From NCBI RefSeq assembly GCF_947488715.1, contig NZ_CANLAG010000010.1, positions 62,001 through 126,000 on the forward strand: 64,000 bases of DNA, read 5' to 3'. The position numbers and the translations under genes are program-made. Every line of letters begins with the position of its first letter. Position 1 is the first letter of the stretch. The notes under the pieces are model-generated. The model had not been told where the DNA came from. It did no database searches and saw nothing but the letters and a program-made list of their open reading frames with translations. Below are positions 41,911-52,919 of this stretch, piece by piece. The DNA comes from an uncultured Tateyamaria sp. GTDB taxonomy: Bacteria > Pseudomonadota > Alphaproteobacteria > Rhodobacterales > Rhodobacteraceae.

Positions 41911-44466
41911 ATGCGGGCGTTTAATCTGGCTTCTTTAGGCAAGCCTCGCTTCAACAGTCTCCTCGTTCAATCGGTGTTGATTGCCGGGTTGATGACACTG
42001 TCTGTGGTTGCTGCCAAAACCCTGTTTGATCGCCAGGAAAAGCGTACATTGATTGCAGAAGCGCTTTCGTCACGCGCCGTCGATGTCACCGAACTGCTGG
42101 CTATCCAAATGGGTGCCTCCATCAAGTTCGGCAATGAGGTTGCGGTCCAACAGATCACTCAATCTATCATGGAGTCTGCCCAACCCGACATGGAAGGGAC
42201 GCTGGTCGCGTCTGCAAATGGCACAGTGTTGTACGAAACGGCGGACGTGCAGATGCAATCGGATCTGGTGCAAGGTTTGATCGAGCAGGCCATAGCAAAC
42301 AGCCAACGTGCCGTCTCGGCGGATATGTTGACTATTGTGACACCCGTCATTTTTGGAAACGACGGCGCCGTCGCGGGCGTAGTGGCGACACGTTGGACGT
42401 CTGAACACGTCATTGCGGCCTTGGCGCGCAGCGAGATGAAAGCGCTGGCACTGGGTGCCTCGGTCTTCATTATCGCCATAATCGGCATTGCCGTGTTTTT
42501 GCGCTTGGCAATGGCAAAACCACTGGACCGGTTGGGCGATGCCATGTCGCGTATTGCCGAACACCAATATGAAATCACAGTTCCACACATCGACAGGCAG
42601 GATGAGATCGGCCGCATTGCACAACGGCTTGATGGATTTCGTGTGACCCTCTCGCAAGCCGCTGAAATTCAGCGCGACAGCGCGTTCAAGGGCGCCGCCT
42701 TCGAGGGCAGCACAGCTGCCATGATGTTGGTCGATGAAAAGGGCAAAGTCACTTTTGCCAATCCGGCATGCAGTGCGTTGCTGAACAACTTGATGCCTGA
42801 TCTTGCGGAGATTTGGCCCAATGCTACGGTGGGCGCTTGGGTTGGTTCTGATTTCACCGGCTTGTCGGGATTGAACGAGCGTTGGAGGTCTGAGCGCGCG
42901 GAGAAAACCACGGTAAATCTCCGTGTCGGTTCTCGGCACATTCGCATTCAACTGAACTCAGTTTTCGATGGGAACAATCAGTCGATCGGCGCGGTGGTAG
43001 AATGGAGCGACCGCACAGTGTCACAGCGTAACGCTGCAGTGATTGCTGGCATCGATCGCACTCAACTACGCCTTGATTTTGATCCTACAGGTGTTTGCGT
43101 CTCTGCGAACGACATCGCCATCGAAACGATTGCCGGCAGCAGCGGTTCTGGATCTGTGCCTGAACTGAGCAAGCTCTTGCGGCCGCAACAACACGATCGC
43201 AGTTTACCTGAAGATCTTCTTGCCCAAGTCCTCGGCGGCGCACAAATTCACGGAAAACTGGATCTGGCAACGCCCGGAGAAGAGGCGCTTGTTCTGGACG
43301 GAGGATTTGTCTCTGTGTTCGACGACGATGGAAGCTTGGAGCAAGTTGTCCTTGTTGGTTCCGACGTGACGAAAGCGGAGCGAGATTTGCGTGAAACAGT
43401 TAACGCGCAGGAACGAGTCGGGCAGGAGCAGGCAGCAGTTGTCACTCAACTTGCGGGAGCGTTGCAGCGTCTTGCAGAGGGGGACCTCGAAACGTCTCTG
43501 GAGGACAGTTTTCCGGCGGAATACGAAGAACTGCGTGGCAATTTCAATATGGCCATCGCCTCTCTTTGTACCGCTATGAGTGCAGTTTCACACAATGCGG
43601 AATCCATTCGGAATGAGACTTCCGAGATTACGACTGCGGCTGACGATCTGTCGCGTCGAACGGAACGACAGGCCGCAACTTTGGAGGAAACGGCCGCGGC
43701 ACTGGACGAACTGACCTCTTCAGTTGGCTCGGCGGCTGAGGGCGCAGATGCGGCAAGTAAAATGTCAGCCGAAGCGCAGTCAAACGCGGAGCAGGGCGGT
43801 GAGATTGCTGGCCAAGCCGTCGAGGCGATGAGTAGCATCAAAACATCCTCTGAGGAGATCTCAAAGATCACGACTGTGATTGATGACATCGCTTTTCAGA
43901 CAAATTTGTTGGCTCTGAACGCAGGTGTCGAAGCCGCCCGCGCCGGCGAAGCAGGCCGTGGCTTTGCGGTTGTCGCAACTGAAGTGCGCGCACTTGCACA
44001 GCGATCTTCCGACGCTGCGCGCGAGATTAAGACACTGATATCCACCAGTGCAGAGCAAGTGCAACATGGGGTGGAATTGGTCGACCGCACAGGTGCTGCA
44101 TTGGCCGCAATTGTACATTCTGTTGCGGATATTTCCACGCGCGTATCCGAAATCGCCGGTTCGGCACGGCAGCAAGCCGCTGGGCTGAACGAGATCAATG
44201 TTGCGGTCAACGAACTCGATCACGTCACCCAACAGAATGCCGCTATGTTCGAAGAGACAACGGCTGCAAGCCATGCACTGACATTAGAAGCGGATGGCTT
44301 GGCGGCAGCAGTGTCCAAATTTAAGTTAGGGTGTGCGACCGTATCGGTGATGCCTGAAAAATCGCTGCAAGCGCCGGAGATGGCGACGAGGGTGGCCGCC
44401 GGTAATTTGGCATTGGCTGAGGAACTGGAGCCTGCTGATGCGCATGCCGGTTGGGAAGAGTTTTAA
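41911..44466 (+). CDS. Methyl-accepting chemotaxis protein
   Basis: 851 residues from ATG 41911 (an upstream GTG at 41866 is possible). TM1 ~15-37, periplasmic sensor ~38-170, TM2 ~173-195, HAMP ([20 protein letters not shown]) ~200-250, a PAS-like unit ending [11 protein letters not shown], a second degenerate PAS, then the signalling domain with the conserved hairpin [20 protein letters not shown] and [20 protein letters not shown]. The last residues are HAGWEEF, a W-x-x-F pentapeptide of the kind that tethers CheR/CheB. No chemotaxis genes are adjacent; it follows the TRAP-sulfatase genes and might sense the same compound. Confidence 0.93.
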   Translation: MRAFNLASLGKPRFNSLLVQSVLIAGLMTLSVVAAKTLFDRQEKRTLIAEALSSRAVDVTELLAIQMGASIKFGNEVAVQQITQSIMESAQPDMEGTLVASANGTVLYETADVQMQSDLVQGLIEQAIANSQRAVSADMLTIVTPVIFGNDGAVAGVVATRWTSEHVIAALARSEMKALALGASVFIIAIIGIAVFLRLAMAKPLDRLGDAMSRIAEHQYEITVPHIDRQDEIGRIAQRLDGFRVTLSQAAEIQRDSAFKGAAFEGSTAAMMLVDEKGKVTFANPACSALLNNLMPDLAEIWPNATVGAWVGSDFTGLSGLNERWRSERAEKTTVNLRVGSRHIRIQLNSVFDGNNQSIGAVVEWSDRTVSQRNAAVIAGIDRTQLRLDFDPTGVCVSANDIAIETIAGSSGSGSVPELSKLLRPQQHDRSLPEDLLAQVLGGAQIHGKLDLATPGEEALVLDGGFVSVFDDDGSLEQVVLVGSDVTKAERDLRETVNAQERVGQEQAAVVTQLAGALQRLAEGDLETSLEDSFPAEYEELRGNFNMAIASLCTAMSAVSHNAESIRNETSEITTAADDLSRRTERQAATLEETAAALDELTSSVGSAAEGADAASKMSAEAQSNAEQGGEIAGQAVEAMSSIKTSSEEISKITTVIDDIAFQTNLLALNAGVEAARAGEAGRGFAVVATEVRALAQRSSDAAREIKTLISTSAEQVQHGVELVDRTGAALAAIVHSVADISTRVSEIAGSARQQAAGLNEINVAVNELDHVTQQNAAMFEETTAASHALTLEADGLAAAVSKFKLGCATVSVMPEKSLQAPEMATRVAAGNLALAEELEPADAHAGWEEF

Positions 44467-44765
44467 GGCCTTGCGAAACGCCAAGAGCCGGAGTGCATTT
44501 ACATAGACTTAGTTGAGGTCATCAGCTTGCTTGGACGAACAGCCCTTACACTCAGCAATCTAACAAAAAACCGTCGACTGAAAACGAATGTGGTCGAGCT
44601 GGAGTGCGCCAGCAATAGGTCAGGCTTCTGAAATGCTAATGTGTGTTTAAAATAGTCACGGTGCATTAGCTCGCAAACTTTCCTGATCTCGATAAATACT
44701 GGAAAATTGCTCGTGCAGCCAAAACATTTGGCCAGCGTCGTCTACATCCCAACTTTTCAAGACTA
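44467..44765. other. Intergenic region between convergent chemoreceptor and metG genes
   Basis: About 300 bases. No open frame with family resemblance, no strong hairpin-plus-T-run terminator and no tRNA were found. It probably holds the 3' ends of both transcripts. Confidence 0.4.
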
Positions 44766-46478
44766 TCAGGTCCGAACACCTGCAAACCTTTTCTGCCACT
44801 CTTCACGATCTTCGTCGCTGATTTTGGCGAATAGGTTGTTGGGCACAGAAAACATATGCCCCTCAGGTAGCGAAGACAGCGCACTATCCGTGTCAGACGG
44901 CCAATTGGCGGATTGCACGTTCAGTGCCTGACGTATTTTTTCAGAGGCATCCGGAATGAATGGGGCCGACAAAATACCGTAGAGCCTGATCAGGTTCAAA
45001 CCCATACGGATCTGCATGGCCGCTTGCGCTTCGTTCTCTTTGATTGTGGCCCAAGGCGCGGCATCTTGAAGGTATTCGTTCCCGGCGACCCAAATAGCAC
45101 GCAGCTCCTGTGCCGACTTGCGCACTTCCATGGTTTCCATCAACTCTGCGTACCGCGCAATGCGGCTGTCGAGCTCGGCTATCAAGGTCTCTTCTCGGGG
45201 ACCGTAAGCATCGCCACCCGGCACGGTCTCACCAAATTTGGAGCGGCAGAACTTGGTCACCCGGCTTACGAAGTTGCCGAGAACGTCCGCGAGGTCTTTG
45301 TTCACGCCTTGTTGGAACAACTCCCACGTAAATTCAGAATCCGACGTCTCCGGGCAGTTCGACAGCAGCCACCAACGCCAATAGTCAGCGGGCAAAATCT
45401 CCAAAGCTTGATCCATAAAGACCCCGCGGCCCTGGCTCGTTGAAAACTGGCCACCGTCGTAGTTGAGGTAGTTGAACGACTTGAGGTGATCCACCATTTT
45501 CCAAGGCTCGCCCGAGCCAAGAATTGTGGCCGGGAAACTCAAGGTGTGAAACGGCACATTGTCCTTGCCCATAAACTGCGTGTATCGGACATCATCCGCA
45601 CCTTTGTCAGTGCGCCACCAGCGTTCCCAATCCGCGCCATCGTTGGCCTCGGACCATTCCCCGGCACAAGCGATGTACTCGATGGGCGCGTCAAACCAGA
45701 CATAAAAGACCTTGCCTTCCATGCCGGGCCACTCGGCCGCGCCGCGCCGGACGGGAATGCCCCAGTCGAGATCGCGCGTGATGCCTCGGTCCTGCAATCC
45801 GTCTCCATCGTGTAGCCACTTTTTGGCAATCGACGTGGTCAATACGGGCCAGTCTTTCTTGCTGTCGATCCATGCATCAAGGTCGTCCTTGAGCGCGGAT
45901 TGGCGCAAATACAGGTGCTTGGTCTCGCGGACTTCGAGGTCGGTTGATCCAGAAATGGCAGAGCGTGGGTCGATCAGATCGGTTGGATCAAGTTGTTTCG
46001 TGCAGTTTTCGCATTGATCGCCGCGGGCCTTGTCATAGGCACAGTTGGGACAGATGCCCTCGATGTAGCGGTCGGGCAGATATCGGCCATCGGCGTTGGA
46101 ATAGACCTGTTGTTCCGACACTTCGCGGATCAGGCCGGCATCGGCAAGCCGCCCTGCGAAATGCTGTGTGAGGGTATGGTTCTGTGGCGATGAAGACCGG
46201 CCAAAGTGGTCGAAAGACAAGCGGAACCCACGGGCAATCTCGGCCTGAACGGCGTGCATCTCGGCGCAGTATTCGGCCACAGGTTTTCCGGCCTTTGCGG
46301 CGGCGAGCTCGGCCGGGGTGCCGTGTTCGTCGGTTGCGCACAGGAACAGAACCTCGTTGCCGCGCGCCCTTTGGTAGCGGGCATAAAGGTCGGCAGGCAA
46401 TTGGCTGCCCACCAGGTTTCCAAGGTGCTTGATCCCGTTGATATAGGGAATGGCGGATGTGATCAGATGACGCTGCAT
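44766..46478 (-). CDS. metG: Methionyl-tRNA synthetase
   Basis: 570 residues from ATG 46478. Class I synthetase: HIGH-equivalent [17 protein letters not shown] after [11 protein letters not shown]; zinc-binding [37 protein letters not shown]; and the KMSKS-equivalent [11 protein letters not shown], the FSTS variant used by a clade of bacterial MetRS. The anticodon-binding helical domain fills ~410-540, with no C-terminal dimerisation domain. Essential for translation initiation and elongation. An in-frame upstream start at 46592 is less likely because homologues begin at [12 protein letters not shown]. Confidence 0.95.
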   Translation of the reverse strand: MQRHLITSAIPYINGIKHLGNLVGSQLPADLYARYQRARGNEVLFLCATDEHGTPAELAAAKAGKPVAEYCAEMHAVQAEIARGFRLSFDHFGRSSSPQNHTLTQHFAGRLADAGLIREVSEQQVYSNADGRYLPDRYIEGICPNCAYDKARGDQCENCTKQLDPTDLIDPRSAISGSTDLEVRETKHLYLRQSALKDDLDAWIDSKKDWPVLTTSIAKKWLHDGDGLQDRGITRDLDWGIPVRRGAAEWPGMEGKVFYVWFDAPIEYIACAGEWSEANDGADWERWWRTDKGADDVRYTQFMGKDNVPFHTLSFPATILGSGEPWKMVDHLKSFNYLNYDGGQFSTSQGRGVFMDQALEILPADYWRWWLLSNCPETSDSEFTWELFQQGVNKDLADVLGNFVSRVTKFCRSKFGETVPGGDAYGPREETLIAELDSRIARYAELMETMEVRKSAQELRAIWVAGNEYLQDAAPWATIKENEAQAAMQIRMGLNLIRLYGILSAPFIPDASEKIRQALNVQSANWPSDTDSALSSLPEGHMFSVPNNLFAKISDEDREEWQKRFAGVRT

Positions 46479-46551
46479 GGGTGGCCCTTTGGCATGTTGC
46501 GCTTCGTTTAACAGCGCGGCGCGGTGGGGAAAAGGCCTCGTCTGGTATGGG

Positions 46552-47778
46552 TCAGTTGCGTCTGTCCCGGCTGCGCCCTGTGAGACGACCAATCAGGAAA
46601 GATGTCCGGGGCGTGTATATATAGCGCGTGCGTTGCTCGGGCGATTTGCGCGCGCGCATACGGGCCATACCGAACACGATCAGTATGCCATGGCCAACGG
46701 CAATCATCGCAAAAAGGGCGGGGGGGCCATAGGCGTCGATGAGGGCCGATGCCGTAAAAGGTGCCGCAATGGCGCCGAGGGCAAAATAGAACATGAGGGC
46801 CGCCGACAGTTCGACCCGCTCTGATTCATCTGCAAAGTCATGGGCGTGCGCGGCCGCGACGGAATAGATAGGGAATGTCGTCAGGCCAAAAAGACCAGCA
46901 GTGAGCATGATCCCTGCGGGACCAAGGCCGCCTGACATCGCGGTGACGCCGCAACTCGCCATTGCAGCCACTGACAGCCAAATCAGGATCCAGCGGCGGT
47001 CGAATTTGTCCGCCAACCAGCCTGCGGGGTACTGTGCAATTGCGCCTCCAAAGACGAAAGCGGCCATGAACCAGGCGATCTGCTGTGCGGACAGGCCGAC
47101 TTCTTGACCATAAATGGGCCCGACCATTCGGAATGATGCGCTGGACAGGGCTGCAACCAGTACGCCAGCGGCGGCAAGGGGCGAGCGTTGGAAAGCGAGG
47201 CGTGGGCGCAAGCGCGGCGAGCTGGGCGTGTCGGGTTGTTTGACCGTTGTCAGCGTCAGTGGCAGCAGTGCGGCACAGCAGACGATAGCGAGGATGTTGT
47301 AGCTGATGTAGCTGGCCGGCTCCAACACGCCGATCACCAGTTGCGCGGCCAGCGATGCGCCCATGTCGATGACGCGGTACACGCCCATGGTGCGCCCACG
47401 GGTTTCGTTGGTGACCTTGGCTTGCAACCAGGCCTCGATCACGGTGTAGCAGCCCGCAACACACATGCCGGATGCAACGCGCATGACGGCCCACGCGACT
47501 GCGTCAACGATCATCATGTGGGCGATCAGGCCGATGGCGCCTGCGGCCGTGAACGCGGCAAAGGCGCGCGAATGTCCGACACTGCCCATAAGGCGCGGCG
47601 CCCACCAGCAGCCGATGAAAAAGCCCAGAAAATGCGCAGAGCCAAGCATGCCGATTTCTTGCCGGGTAAAGTCCAGCGCCAGTCCAGACAGGGCATCCAG
47701 AGGGCCAAGCGAGCCGGAGCTGAGCTGCAGCAGGACAACCGAGAGGAACAGTGCGGCAAAGGAGATGATCATACGCAT
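46552..47778 (-). CDS. MFS transporter (YcaD-like)
   Basis: 408 residues from ATG 47778, chosen because AAGGGG lies 7 bases upstream (an ATG at 47799 adds 7 residues). Twelve predicted helices; the loop 2-3 and 8-9 motifs are recognisable ([40 protein letters not shown]). The style is that of the YcaD/DHA-like subfamily. Substrate unknown. It is followed by metG after 73 bases. Confidence 0.85.
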   Translation of the reverse strand: MRMIISFAALFLSVVLLQLSSGSLGPLDALSGLALDFTRQEIGMLGSAHFLGFFIGCWWAPRLMGSVGHSRAFAAFTAAGAIGLIAHMMIVDAVAWAVMRVASGMCVAGCYTVIEAWLQAKVTNETRGRTMGVYRVIDMGASLAAQLVIGVLEPASYISYNILAIVCCAALLPLTLTTVKQPDTPSSPRLRPRLAFQRSPLAAAGVLVAALSSASFRMVGPIYGQEVGLSAQQIAWFMAAFVFGGAIAQYPAGWLADKFDRRWILIWLSVAAMASCGVTAMSGGLGPAGIMLTAGLFGLTTFPIYSVAAAHAHDFADESERVELSAALMFYFALGAIAAPFTASALIDAYGPPALFAMIAVGHGILIVFGMARMRARKSPEQRTRYIYTPRTSFLIGRLTGRSRDRRN

Positions 47779-47844
47779 GACACACCCCTTGTGCGTCATG
47801 CGTGTGCCGAGCCCAAGCAGTTATTCGACGGGTGTGCGTCGTTT

Positions 47845-48429
47845 TCAGGCGGTGGTGGCGATTTCTGCTGTGATGGCGATTGCGACGGTGTTGTCGACCA
47901 GATCGGCGTAGCCGGTTGCGCCAAAGTCGCGGCGGTTGACCTGTCCGGAGAGTTTTACGTTCAGTGTGCTGAAGTCGCCGGGTTTGGTGCCACGCGGGCG
48001 AAACAGGGAGGCGTTGAAGCGCACGGGTCGGGTGGCGCCGCGCAGGGTAAGTTTGCCATCGACAACTGCTCCCTCCGAGAGGCGGCCGCCCGGTCCCAGT
48101 TTGATGCGGGTTGATTGGAACCGTGCCAGTGGAAAGGCGGCGGCATTGAGAACGCTGGAGGATTTGAGCGCCTCGGTGGCAAAGATCAGCCCGGTGCGTG
48201 CGCGGCGCACGTCAGCCGTTACGTCGGCCGTCGATGCGGCAAGGTTTGCGCTGTCGATTGTGAGGTTGGCGGTGTCGATGGGCACTGTGCCTTTGACCGG
48301 CGCGCCGTTCAGTTGGAAAGTGTATGTGATGGTCGCACCGGCTCCGCTGAGGGTATAGGGGCGGGGTGCTGCAAAGGTGGGCGTCGCCAGAGCGGCGAGG
48401 CTGAGCCCGAGAAAGTCGCGACGATACAT
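47845..48429 (-). CDS. YceI family periplasmic protein with Tat-like signal
   Basis: 194 residues. The N-terminus MYRRDFLGLSLAALATPTFA has the twin-arginine pattern RRDFLG and a cleavage site near Ala20. The mature part is a YceI lipocalin-like barrel: ITYTFQLNGAPVKGTVPIDT, then FATEALKSSSVLNAAAFPLA, and GKLTLRGATRPVRFNASLF. YceI proteins bind isoprenoid lipids or similar molecules; role here unknown. Tat export of a YceI protein is less common than Sec export. Confidence 0.85.
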   Translation of the reverse strand: MYRRDFLGLSLAALATPTFAAPRPYTLSGAGATITYTFQLNGAPVKGTVPIDTANLTIDSANLAASTADVTADVRRARTGLIFATEALKSSSVLNAAAFPLARFQSTRIKLGPGGRLSEGAVVDGKLTLRGATRPVRFNASLFRPRGTKPGDFSTLNVKLSGQVNRRDFGATGYADLVDNTVAIAITAEIATTA

Positions 48430-48493
48430 GAGCGTGTCCTTGGATCGGTTGTGTGAGACGGTAACACACCACGCCTGAAAATCATGTAACCGA

Positions 48494-49123
48494 TCACGCA
48501 GCCTTGATGGATCCGGAGATGCGCGGCAACGGCTGATGGGGCGCGCGGGTCACGTGCCAGGCGTGTTGCGGTGCCGTCCGGGCACGCAGTCGGGTCAGCG
48601 TCCAGGCGCCGGGGGTCCCTTGGTGGTCGGGGGCAAGATGCCAGCGGCTTTCCACGCCCTGTGCGCCGCCCATGCCAGGTGTCAGCAAGAGACCAAGCGG
48701 GGCGTCCCCCTTGCCTGTGCCGCCGTATTCCGCCGCGAGATGCATCCGCCGCACAGGTGTCAGCGCGGGCAATCCGGGCAGGTCGGCCACCACCAGAGAG
48801 ACGGTGCCGGAACGCAACGCTTCCTCCATGCTCCACAAGACATCGTCGGCCCGGTCGGGTTGAACCAGGATCAGGCGGGCAGGATCGACAAAGGGCATCA
48901 TCCCGCAGGCGCTTATTTGGTCCCTGGACCAGTCCGGCGTGATCCAGACCACAGCGCCTGTGCTTTGCGCGGCAAGCCACAGGGCGAGGCGGTGCCGAGC
49001 GGGGCCGCACGCCTCATGCACCCGGCCCAGGGCCAGCCGGTGCTGGTCCGTCTCTGGCAGGATATGCAGGCAATCGGTGTCGCGCGCAGCAGTGCGCGCC
49101 ATAAGAGCGGCAGGAACAGGCAT
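48494..49123 (-). CDS. ImuA-like protein (hypothetical)
   Basis: 209 residues. Resembles the ImuA/SulA-like group: HRLALGRVHEACGPARHRLA at the N-terminus, GAVVWITPDW, and a RecA-like core segment GTVSLVVADLPGLPALTPVR followed by RMHLAAEYGG. ImuA works with ImuB and DnaE2 in SOS mutagenesis, but neither gene is next to it here, so the assignment is tentative. Confidence 0.45.
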   Translation of the reverse strand: MPVPAALMARTAARDTDCLHILPETDQHRLALGRVHEACGPARHRLALWLAAQSTGAVVWITPDWSRDQISACGMMPFVDPARLILVQPDRADDVLWSMEEALRSGTVSLVVADLPGLPALTPVRRMHLAAEYGGTGKGDAPLGLLLTPGMGGAQGVESRWHLAPDHQGTPGAWTLTRLRARTAPQHAWHVTRAPHQPLPRISGSIKAA

Positions 49124-49249
49124 GGCATCAGTCTAGTATGTTCGCTTTATGTTCTCAATAATTCTTTAAAAATGCACAGCCGAAATTTAACTTGCCCGTC
49201 AAGGCTGGGCCGCTAGGGTCGCGCGGAAGACAAGCGGGAAGGGCAGGCC

Positions 49250-50293
49250 ATGGAACGACGCAAACTGGGACACACAGGTATCGAGGTCTCGGCCTTGTGC
49301 CTTGGGTCCATGACATGGGGCACGCAGAACACCGCCGAAGAGGGCCATGCCCAAATTGACCGCGCGTTGGATGCAGGCATCAATTTCATTGATACGGCCG
49401 AGATGTATCCGGTGAACCCGATCAGCAAGGCAACCATAGGGCGCACGGAGCGCATCATCGGTCTGTGGCTGGAGCGCGGTGGCACCCGCCATGATGTCGT
49501 TCTGGCGACCAAACATTCGGGCGAAGGTATGCGTCACGTGCGGGGCGGCGCGCCGATCACAGCAGATAGTATTCCCGAGGCGGTCGAGGGGTCGCTGCGG
49601 CGTCTACAGACGGATTACATCGATCTTTATCAATTTCATTGGCCCAATCGGGGCAGTTACATGTTCCGCAAGAACTGGACATATGATCCCAGCGGGATGG
49701 ACGCTGCAGCGGAACGGCAGAACATGGAAGACTGTCTCGGCGCGTTGCAGGCCGAGATGGACAAGGGACGGATCCGTACGTTTGGGCTGTCGAATGAAAG
49801 CGCATGGGGCACAGCACAGTGGTTGGCCGCCGCAGAGCGCACAGGCGGGCCGCGCGTGGTCACCACGCAGAATGAGTATTCCTTGATGTGCCGCCTCTAT
49901 GACACGGACATGGCAGAGCTGAGCATAGCGGAAGACGTGGGGCTGCTTTCGTTTTCGCCGTTGGCTGCGGGTCTTTTGACGGGCAAGTATCAGGACGGAG
50001 CGGTGCCAGCGGGATCACGGCTAAGCCTGAATGCCGACCTTGGCGGTCGCAAGACGGCGCGCGCGTTTGCTGCTGTGGACGCCTATTTGGAAGTGGCAGG
50101 CAAGCATGGGCTTGATCCGACCCAGATGGCATTGGCCTGGTGTATGACGCGTCCGTTCATGTGTTCGGTGATTTTCGGTGCGACATCGCTGGATCAATTG
50201 GATGTCGCGTTGGGAGCGGCGCATCTGACGCTCGATGCGGAGGTACTGGCCGATTTGGATGCTGCGCATCGCGACCATCCGATGCCGTATTGA
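49250..50293 (+). CDS. Aldo/keto reductase (Tas-like)
   Basis: 347 residues, (beta/alpha)8 NADPH-dependent reductase. Catalytic tetrad visible as Asp and Tyr in INFIDTAEMYPVNP, Lys in DVVLATKHSGEG and His in IDLYQFHWPNRG; NADP-binding end PFMCSVIFGATSLDQLDVAL. Closest in style to E. coli Tas. It stands alone between divergent ImuA-like and convergent carnitine regulator genes and ends before a strong hairpin. Confidence 0.9.
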   Translation: MERRKLGHTGIEVSALCLGSMTWGTQNTAEEGHAQIDRALDAGINFIDTAEMYPVNPISKATIGRTERIIGLWLERGGTRHDVVLATKHSGEGMRHVRGGAPITADSIPEAVEGSLRRLQTDYIDLYQFHWPNRGSYMFRKNWTYDPSGMDAAAERQNMEDCLGALQAEMDKGRIRTFGLSNESAWGTAQWLAAAERTGGPRVVTTQNEYSLMCRLYDTDMAELSIAEDVGLLSFSPLAAGLLTGKYQDGAVPAGSRLSLNADLGGRKTARAFAAVDAYLEVAGKHGLDPTQMALAWCMTRPFMCSVIFGATSLDQLDVALGAAHLTLDAEVLADLDAAHRDHPMPY

Positions 50294-50330
50294 TGGGGCC
50301 GTATTGACGCGATTGAGGTGATCTGGATGA

Positions 50331-50348
50331 GCGCCCGTATGCGGGCGC
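50331..50348 (+). terminator. First hairpin after the aldo/keto reductase gene
   Basis: GCGCCCG-TATG-CGGGCGC, 7-bp GC stem between convergent genes, without a T-run. It is followed 28 bases later by a second, longer hairpin. Confidence 0.45.
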
Positions 50349-50376
50349 ACGCGACATCCGGTGACCCCCTACCTGA

Positions 50377-50404
50377 CCTTCCCCTCGGGGGAAGGAACCG
50401 TTTT
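50377..50404 (+). terminator. Candidate intrinsic terminator between convergent genes
   Basis: CCTTCCCC (50377-50384), loop TCG, GGGGAAGG (50388-50395), then AACCGTTTT. An 8-bp GC-rich stem with a short T-run displaced by five bases. It would end the aldo/keto reductase transcript. Confidence 0.6.
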
Positions 50405-50418
50405 GCGGGCGGCGTGCG

Positions 50419-51351
50419 CTATTGTGAGGTTCGGCGCAGTGTTGACGGGGCATTGCCATAGGTTTTGCGGCATGCGCGCGAGAGGCTGGAGACCGCGGCA
50501 AAGCCTGTTTCCAGGGCTACGTCCTGAATTGGAATGTTTGTTTGCGTCAACAGCCGACGCGCCTCTGCCAGGCGCAGGGACAGGTAATGTGACTTGGGTG
50601 TTGTGTTCAGGGCGCGCTTGAAATTCAGTTGCAGCATGCGTGGACTGATGTCGAGGCTCGCGGCAATTTGGGTCAGGGGCAGGGGTTGGTCCAAATGCGC
50701 TTCCATCAGCTTGTGCGCACGGGCCGTGATCCTGTTGTGAGGTTTGGTTGTTGGATGTCTGAGCTGTGGATCGGACGGCGCGGGATGCGAGGTGTGGATA
50801 AAGCTGGCCGCCACAGCATTGGCCAAGGGCGCGCCGTGCAACGTCTGGATCAGATGCAACATCATGTCGAGGGCAGGGGCCGCGCCGCCACTGGTCCAGC
50901 GCAAGTCTGACACGACATAGCGCGCGTTCATCGTGTCGATCTCGGGGAACGCCGTTGCAAAGCTGTCCAAATCCTCCCAGTGGGTGGTTGCAAAGCACCC
51001 GTCCAGTATGCCCGCCTTGGCCGCGATCCACGGCCCGCCGTCTATCGCCAGAACGCGCGTGTCTGACTGTGCAAGGCGGCGCAGGCTGGCCATCAATTGC
51101 GGCGTGGCTTGGGCCTTGAGTTCGAAACCGGCTACGACGATCAACACGTCACATGCCGTGACACGGTGGAGGGGGGCGGCCGGAACCGTAAGGCCGCTGG
51201 TCAACGTGACACTTTGCGATCCCGGTGTGGCAAAAGACCAGTCAAAGACGGGTTTGTTGGCATGCCTGTTGGCTGCGCGCAGGGGGTCCACTGCGGCAGC
51301 GAGCGACAGGGTGTTGGTATGTTCCAGCACAAGAATGACGGTTTTTGTCAT
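50419..51351 (-). CDS. GlxA-type AraC regulator, probable carnitine catabolism activator
   Basis: 310 residues from ATG 51351. N-terminal DJ-1/GATase1-like sensor (residues ~1-185, TKTVILVLEHTNTLSLAAAV, then DVLIVVAGFELKAQ) and C-terminal AraC HTH pair (LPLTQIAASLDISPRMLQLN, IQDVALETGFAAVSSLSRAC). Regulators of this build (CdhR/GbdR) control carnitine and glycine betaine breakdown. It is divergent from the carnitine operon across 71 bp, which supports that role. Confidence 0.85.
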   Translation of the reverse strand: MTKTVILVLEHTNTLSLAAAVDPLRAANRHANKPVFDWSFATPGSQSVTLTSGLTVPAAPLHRVTACDVLIVVAGFELKAQATPQLMASLRRLAQSDTRVLAIDGGPWIAAKAGILDGCFATTHWEDLDSFATAFPEIDTMNARYVVSDLRWTSGGAAPALDMMLHLIQTLHGAPLANAVAASFIHTSHPAPSDPQLRHPTTKPHNRITARAHKLMEAHLDQPLPLTQIAASLDISPRMLQLNFKRALNTTPKSHYLSLRLAEARRLLTQTNIPIQDVALETGFAAVSSLSRACRKTYGNAPSTLRRTSQ

Positions 51352-51422
51352 CGTATTTCGTCTTTTGACAAGTCTCGGATCGGAGTTCGGGCATTGTGAC
51401 AGAAAATGCAAGGATGTCGCCA

Positions 51423-52337
51423 ATGCCCCTGTCCATGAACCGTGAAGTTTTCATCACCTGTGCCGTCACCGGTTCGGGTGGCACCCAAGATCGCAGCCCG
51501 CATGTGCCCCGCAGTCCGGAACAGATTGCAGACAGCGCCATTGCCGCTGCCAAGGCGGGTGCGGCGATCGTGCATTGCCATGTGCGTGACCCCAAAACCG
51601 GTGCACCGTCGCGTGACCTTGGTTACTACCGTGAGGTGACGGACCGTATTCGTGCCGCAGATGTCGACTGTATCCTGAACCTGACGGCTGGCATGGGCGG
51701 CGACATGGTGTTTGGCGATGTCGAATCCCCGTTGCCTCTGAAAGCAGAAGGGACGGACATGATCGGCGCATCCGAGCGTGTTGCGCATGTCGCGGCATGT
51801 CTGCCGGAAATCTGCACGCTGGATTGTGGGACGATGAACTTTGCCGAAGCCGATTATGTGATGACCAACACGCCCGGCATGTTGACGGCGATGGGGCGCA
51901 TGATGACGGAGTTGGGCGTCAAGCCTGAGATCGAAGCCTTTGACACGGGGCATTTGTGGTACGCGAAACAGTTGGTCAGCGATGGTGTTCTGGATGCACC
52001 TGCGCTGGTGCAACTGTGCATGGGTGTGCCATGGGGTGCGCCCGACGACCTGAACACGTTTATGGCGATGGTCAACAATGTGCCGGATGACTGGACGTTT
52101 TCCGCCTTTGCGCTGGGCCGCAATCAGATGGCCTATGTCGCGGCCGCCGTGCTGGCGGGCGGGAACGTGCGTGTCGGCCTTGAGGACAATCTGTGGCTGG
52201 GCAAAGGGCAGTTGGCGCAGAATTGGCAGCTGGTCGAACGAGCCGCGACAATCATCGAAAACATGGGTGCACGGGTGATTGGTCCGGCGGAGGTGCGCGC
52301 CAAGCTTGGGCTGGTCAAGAGAGCGCCGCAGGGATGA
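51423..52337 (+). CDS. Beta-keto acid cleavage enzyme (BKACE), 3-dehydrocarnitine type
   Basis: 304 residues from ATG 51423, chosen for AAGGA at 51410-51414; an ATG at 51414 and a GTG at 51396 are alternatives. DUF849/BKACE TIM barrel with the zinc ligands H-x-H in AAIVHCHVRDPKTG and Glu in VRVGLEDNLWLGKG. In carnitine degradation it converts 3-dehydrocarnitine plus acetyl-CoA to betainyl-CoA plus acetoacetate. Substrate is inferred from the neighbouring carnitine dehydrogenase. Overlaps the next start by ATGA. Confidence 0.9.
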   Translation: MPLSMNREVFITCAVTGSGGTQDRSPHVPRSPEQIADSAIAAAKAGAAIVHCHVRDPKTGAPSRDLGYYREVTDRIRAADVDCILNLTAGMGGDMVFGDVESPLPLKAEGTDMIGASERVAHVAACLPEICTLDCGTMNFAEADYVMTNTPGMLTAMGRMMTELGVKPEIEAFDTGHLWYAKQLVSDGVLDAPALVQLCMGVPWGAPDDLNTFMAMVNNVPDDWTFSAFALGRNQMAYVAAAVLAGGNVRVGLEDNLWLGKGQLAQNWQLVERAATIIENMGARVIGPAEVRAKLGLVKRAPQG

Positions 52338-52867
52338 TTGCGTCCGTGTCGGGCTGGGGCAAACGCGCGGTGTGGATGGGCGCCATGTGTGTCCTGTCGG
52401 CGTGCGCGGTGCCGCCACCTGAAACCCCGAGTTTTCGGACACAGAGCGCACCCATCGGTGTCACGACCCGTTTTGACGGCGATCGCATGTCCGGCGATTG
52501 GTTTGTGCGCGGTGCGCTGCCGGGGGACGAAACCGTGCAGGCGGTGAATTTCATCACATTGGACGCTTTGCCCACAATGGTCGTGTCCACCAACGAGGGT
52601 AACGGCCTGCGCAAGACGGTATGGCGAGGGCGTGAGCGTCAGTCGGGGCGTTATGAATTTCGCCCGGACGAGGGAACCGTGTCGCGCGACCTTGTTGTGA
52701 TCTGGGTGGACCAAGGCTTTCGGACAGCGGCCATTGGTGATCCGGCGGGTCGCTTTGCCTGGGTGTTAGATCGTGCACCGACAGGTGGTGCGGACAGGAT
52801 CACAGCCGCGCGCAAAGTGTTGGTGTTCTCTGGGTTTGACCTCAGCAAAATGGTCACCCGACCCTGA
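52334..52867 (+). CDS. Lipocalin-like lipoprotein
   Basis: 177 residues. A signal peptide with lipobox MCVLSAC (Cys ~24) precedes a small barrel with FDGDRMSGDWFVRGA (lipocalin G-x-W region) and a C-terminal RTAAIGDPAGRFAWVLDRAP typical of bacterial Blc-like lipocalins. It sits inside the carnitine operon, translationally coupled to the BKACE gene, but no catalytic role in that pathway is known. Conserved co-location would suggest an envelope role in betaine or lipid handling. Confidence 0.6.
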   Translation: MIASVSGWGKRAVWMGAMCVLSACAVPPPETPSFRTQSAPIGVTTRFDGDRMSGDWFVRGALPGDETVQAVNFITLDALPTMVVSTNEGNGLRKTVWRGRERQSGRYEFRPDEGTVSRDLVVIWVDQGFRTAAIGDPAGRFAWVLDRAPTGGADRITAARKVLVFSGFDLSKMVTRP

Positions 52868-52919
52868 ATGCAGCCATGGCGGGCTGGCAAGGGCGCTAAA
52901 TCTTGAAAGGTAAAGACAG

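Noticed and set aside
50331-50404. Hairpins near 50.35 kb as a CRISPR or mobile element end
   Set aside because: Two different simple hairpins between convergent genes are better explained as transcription terminators.
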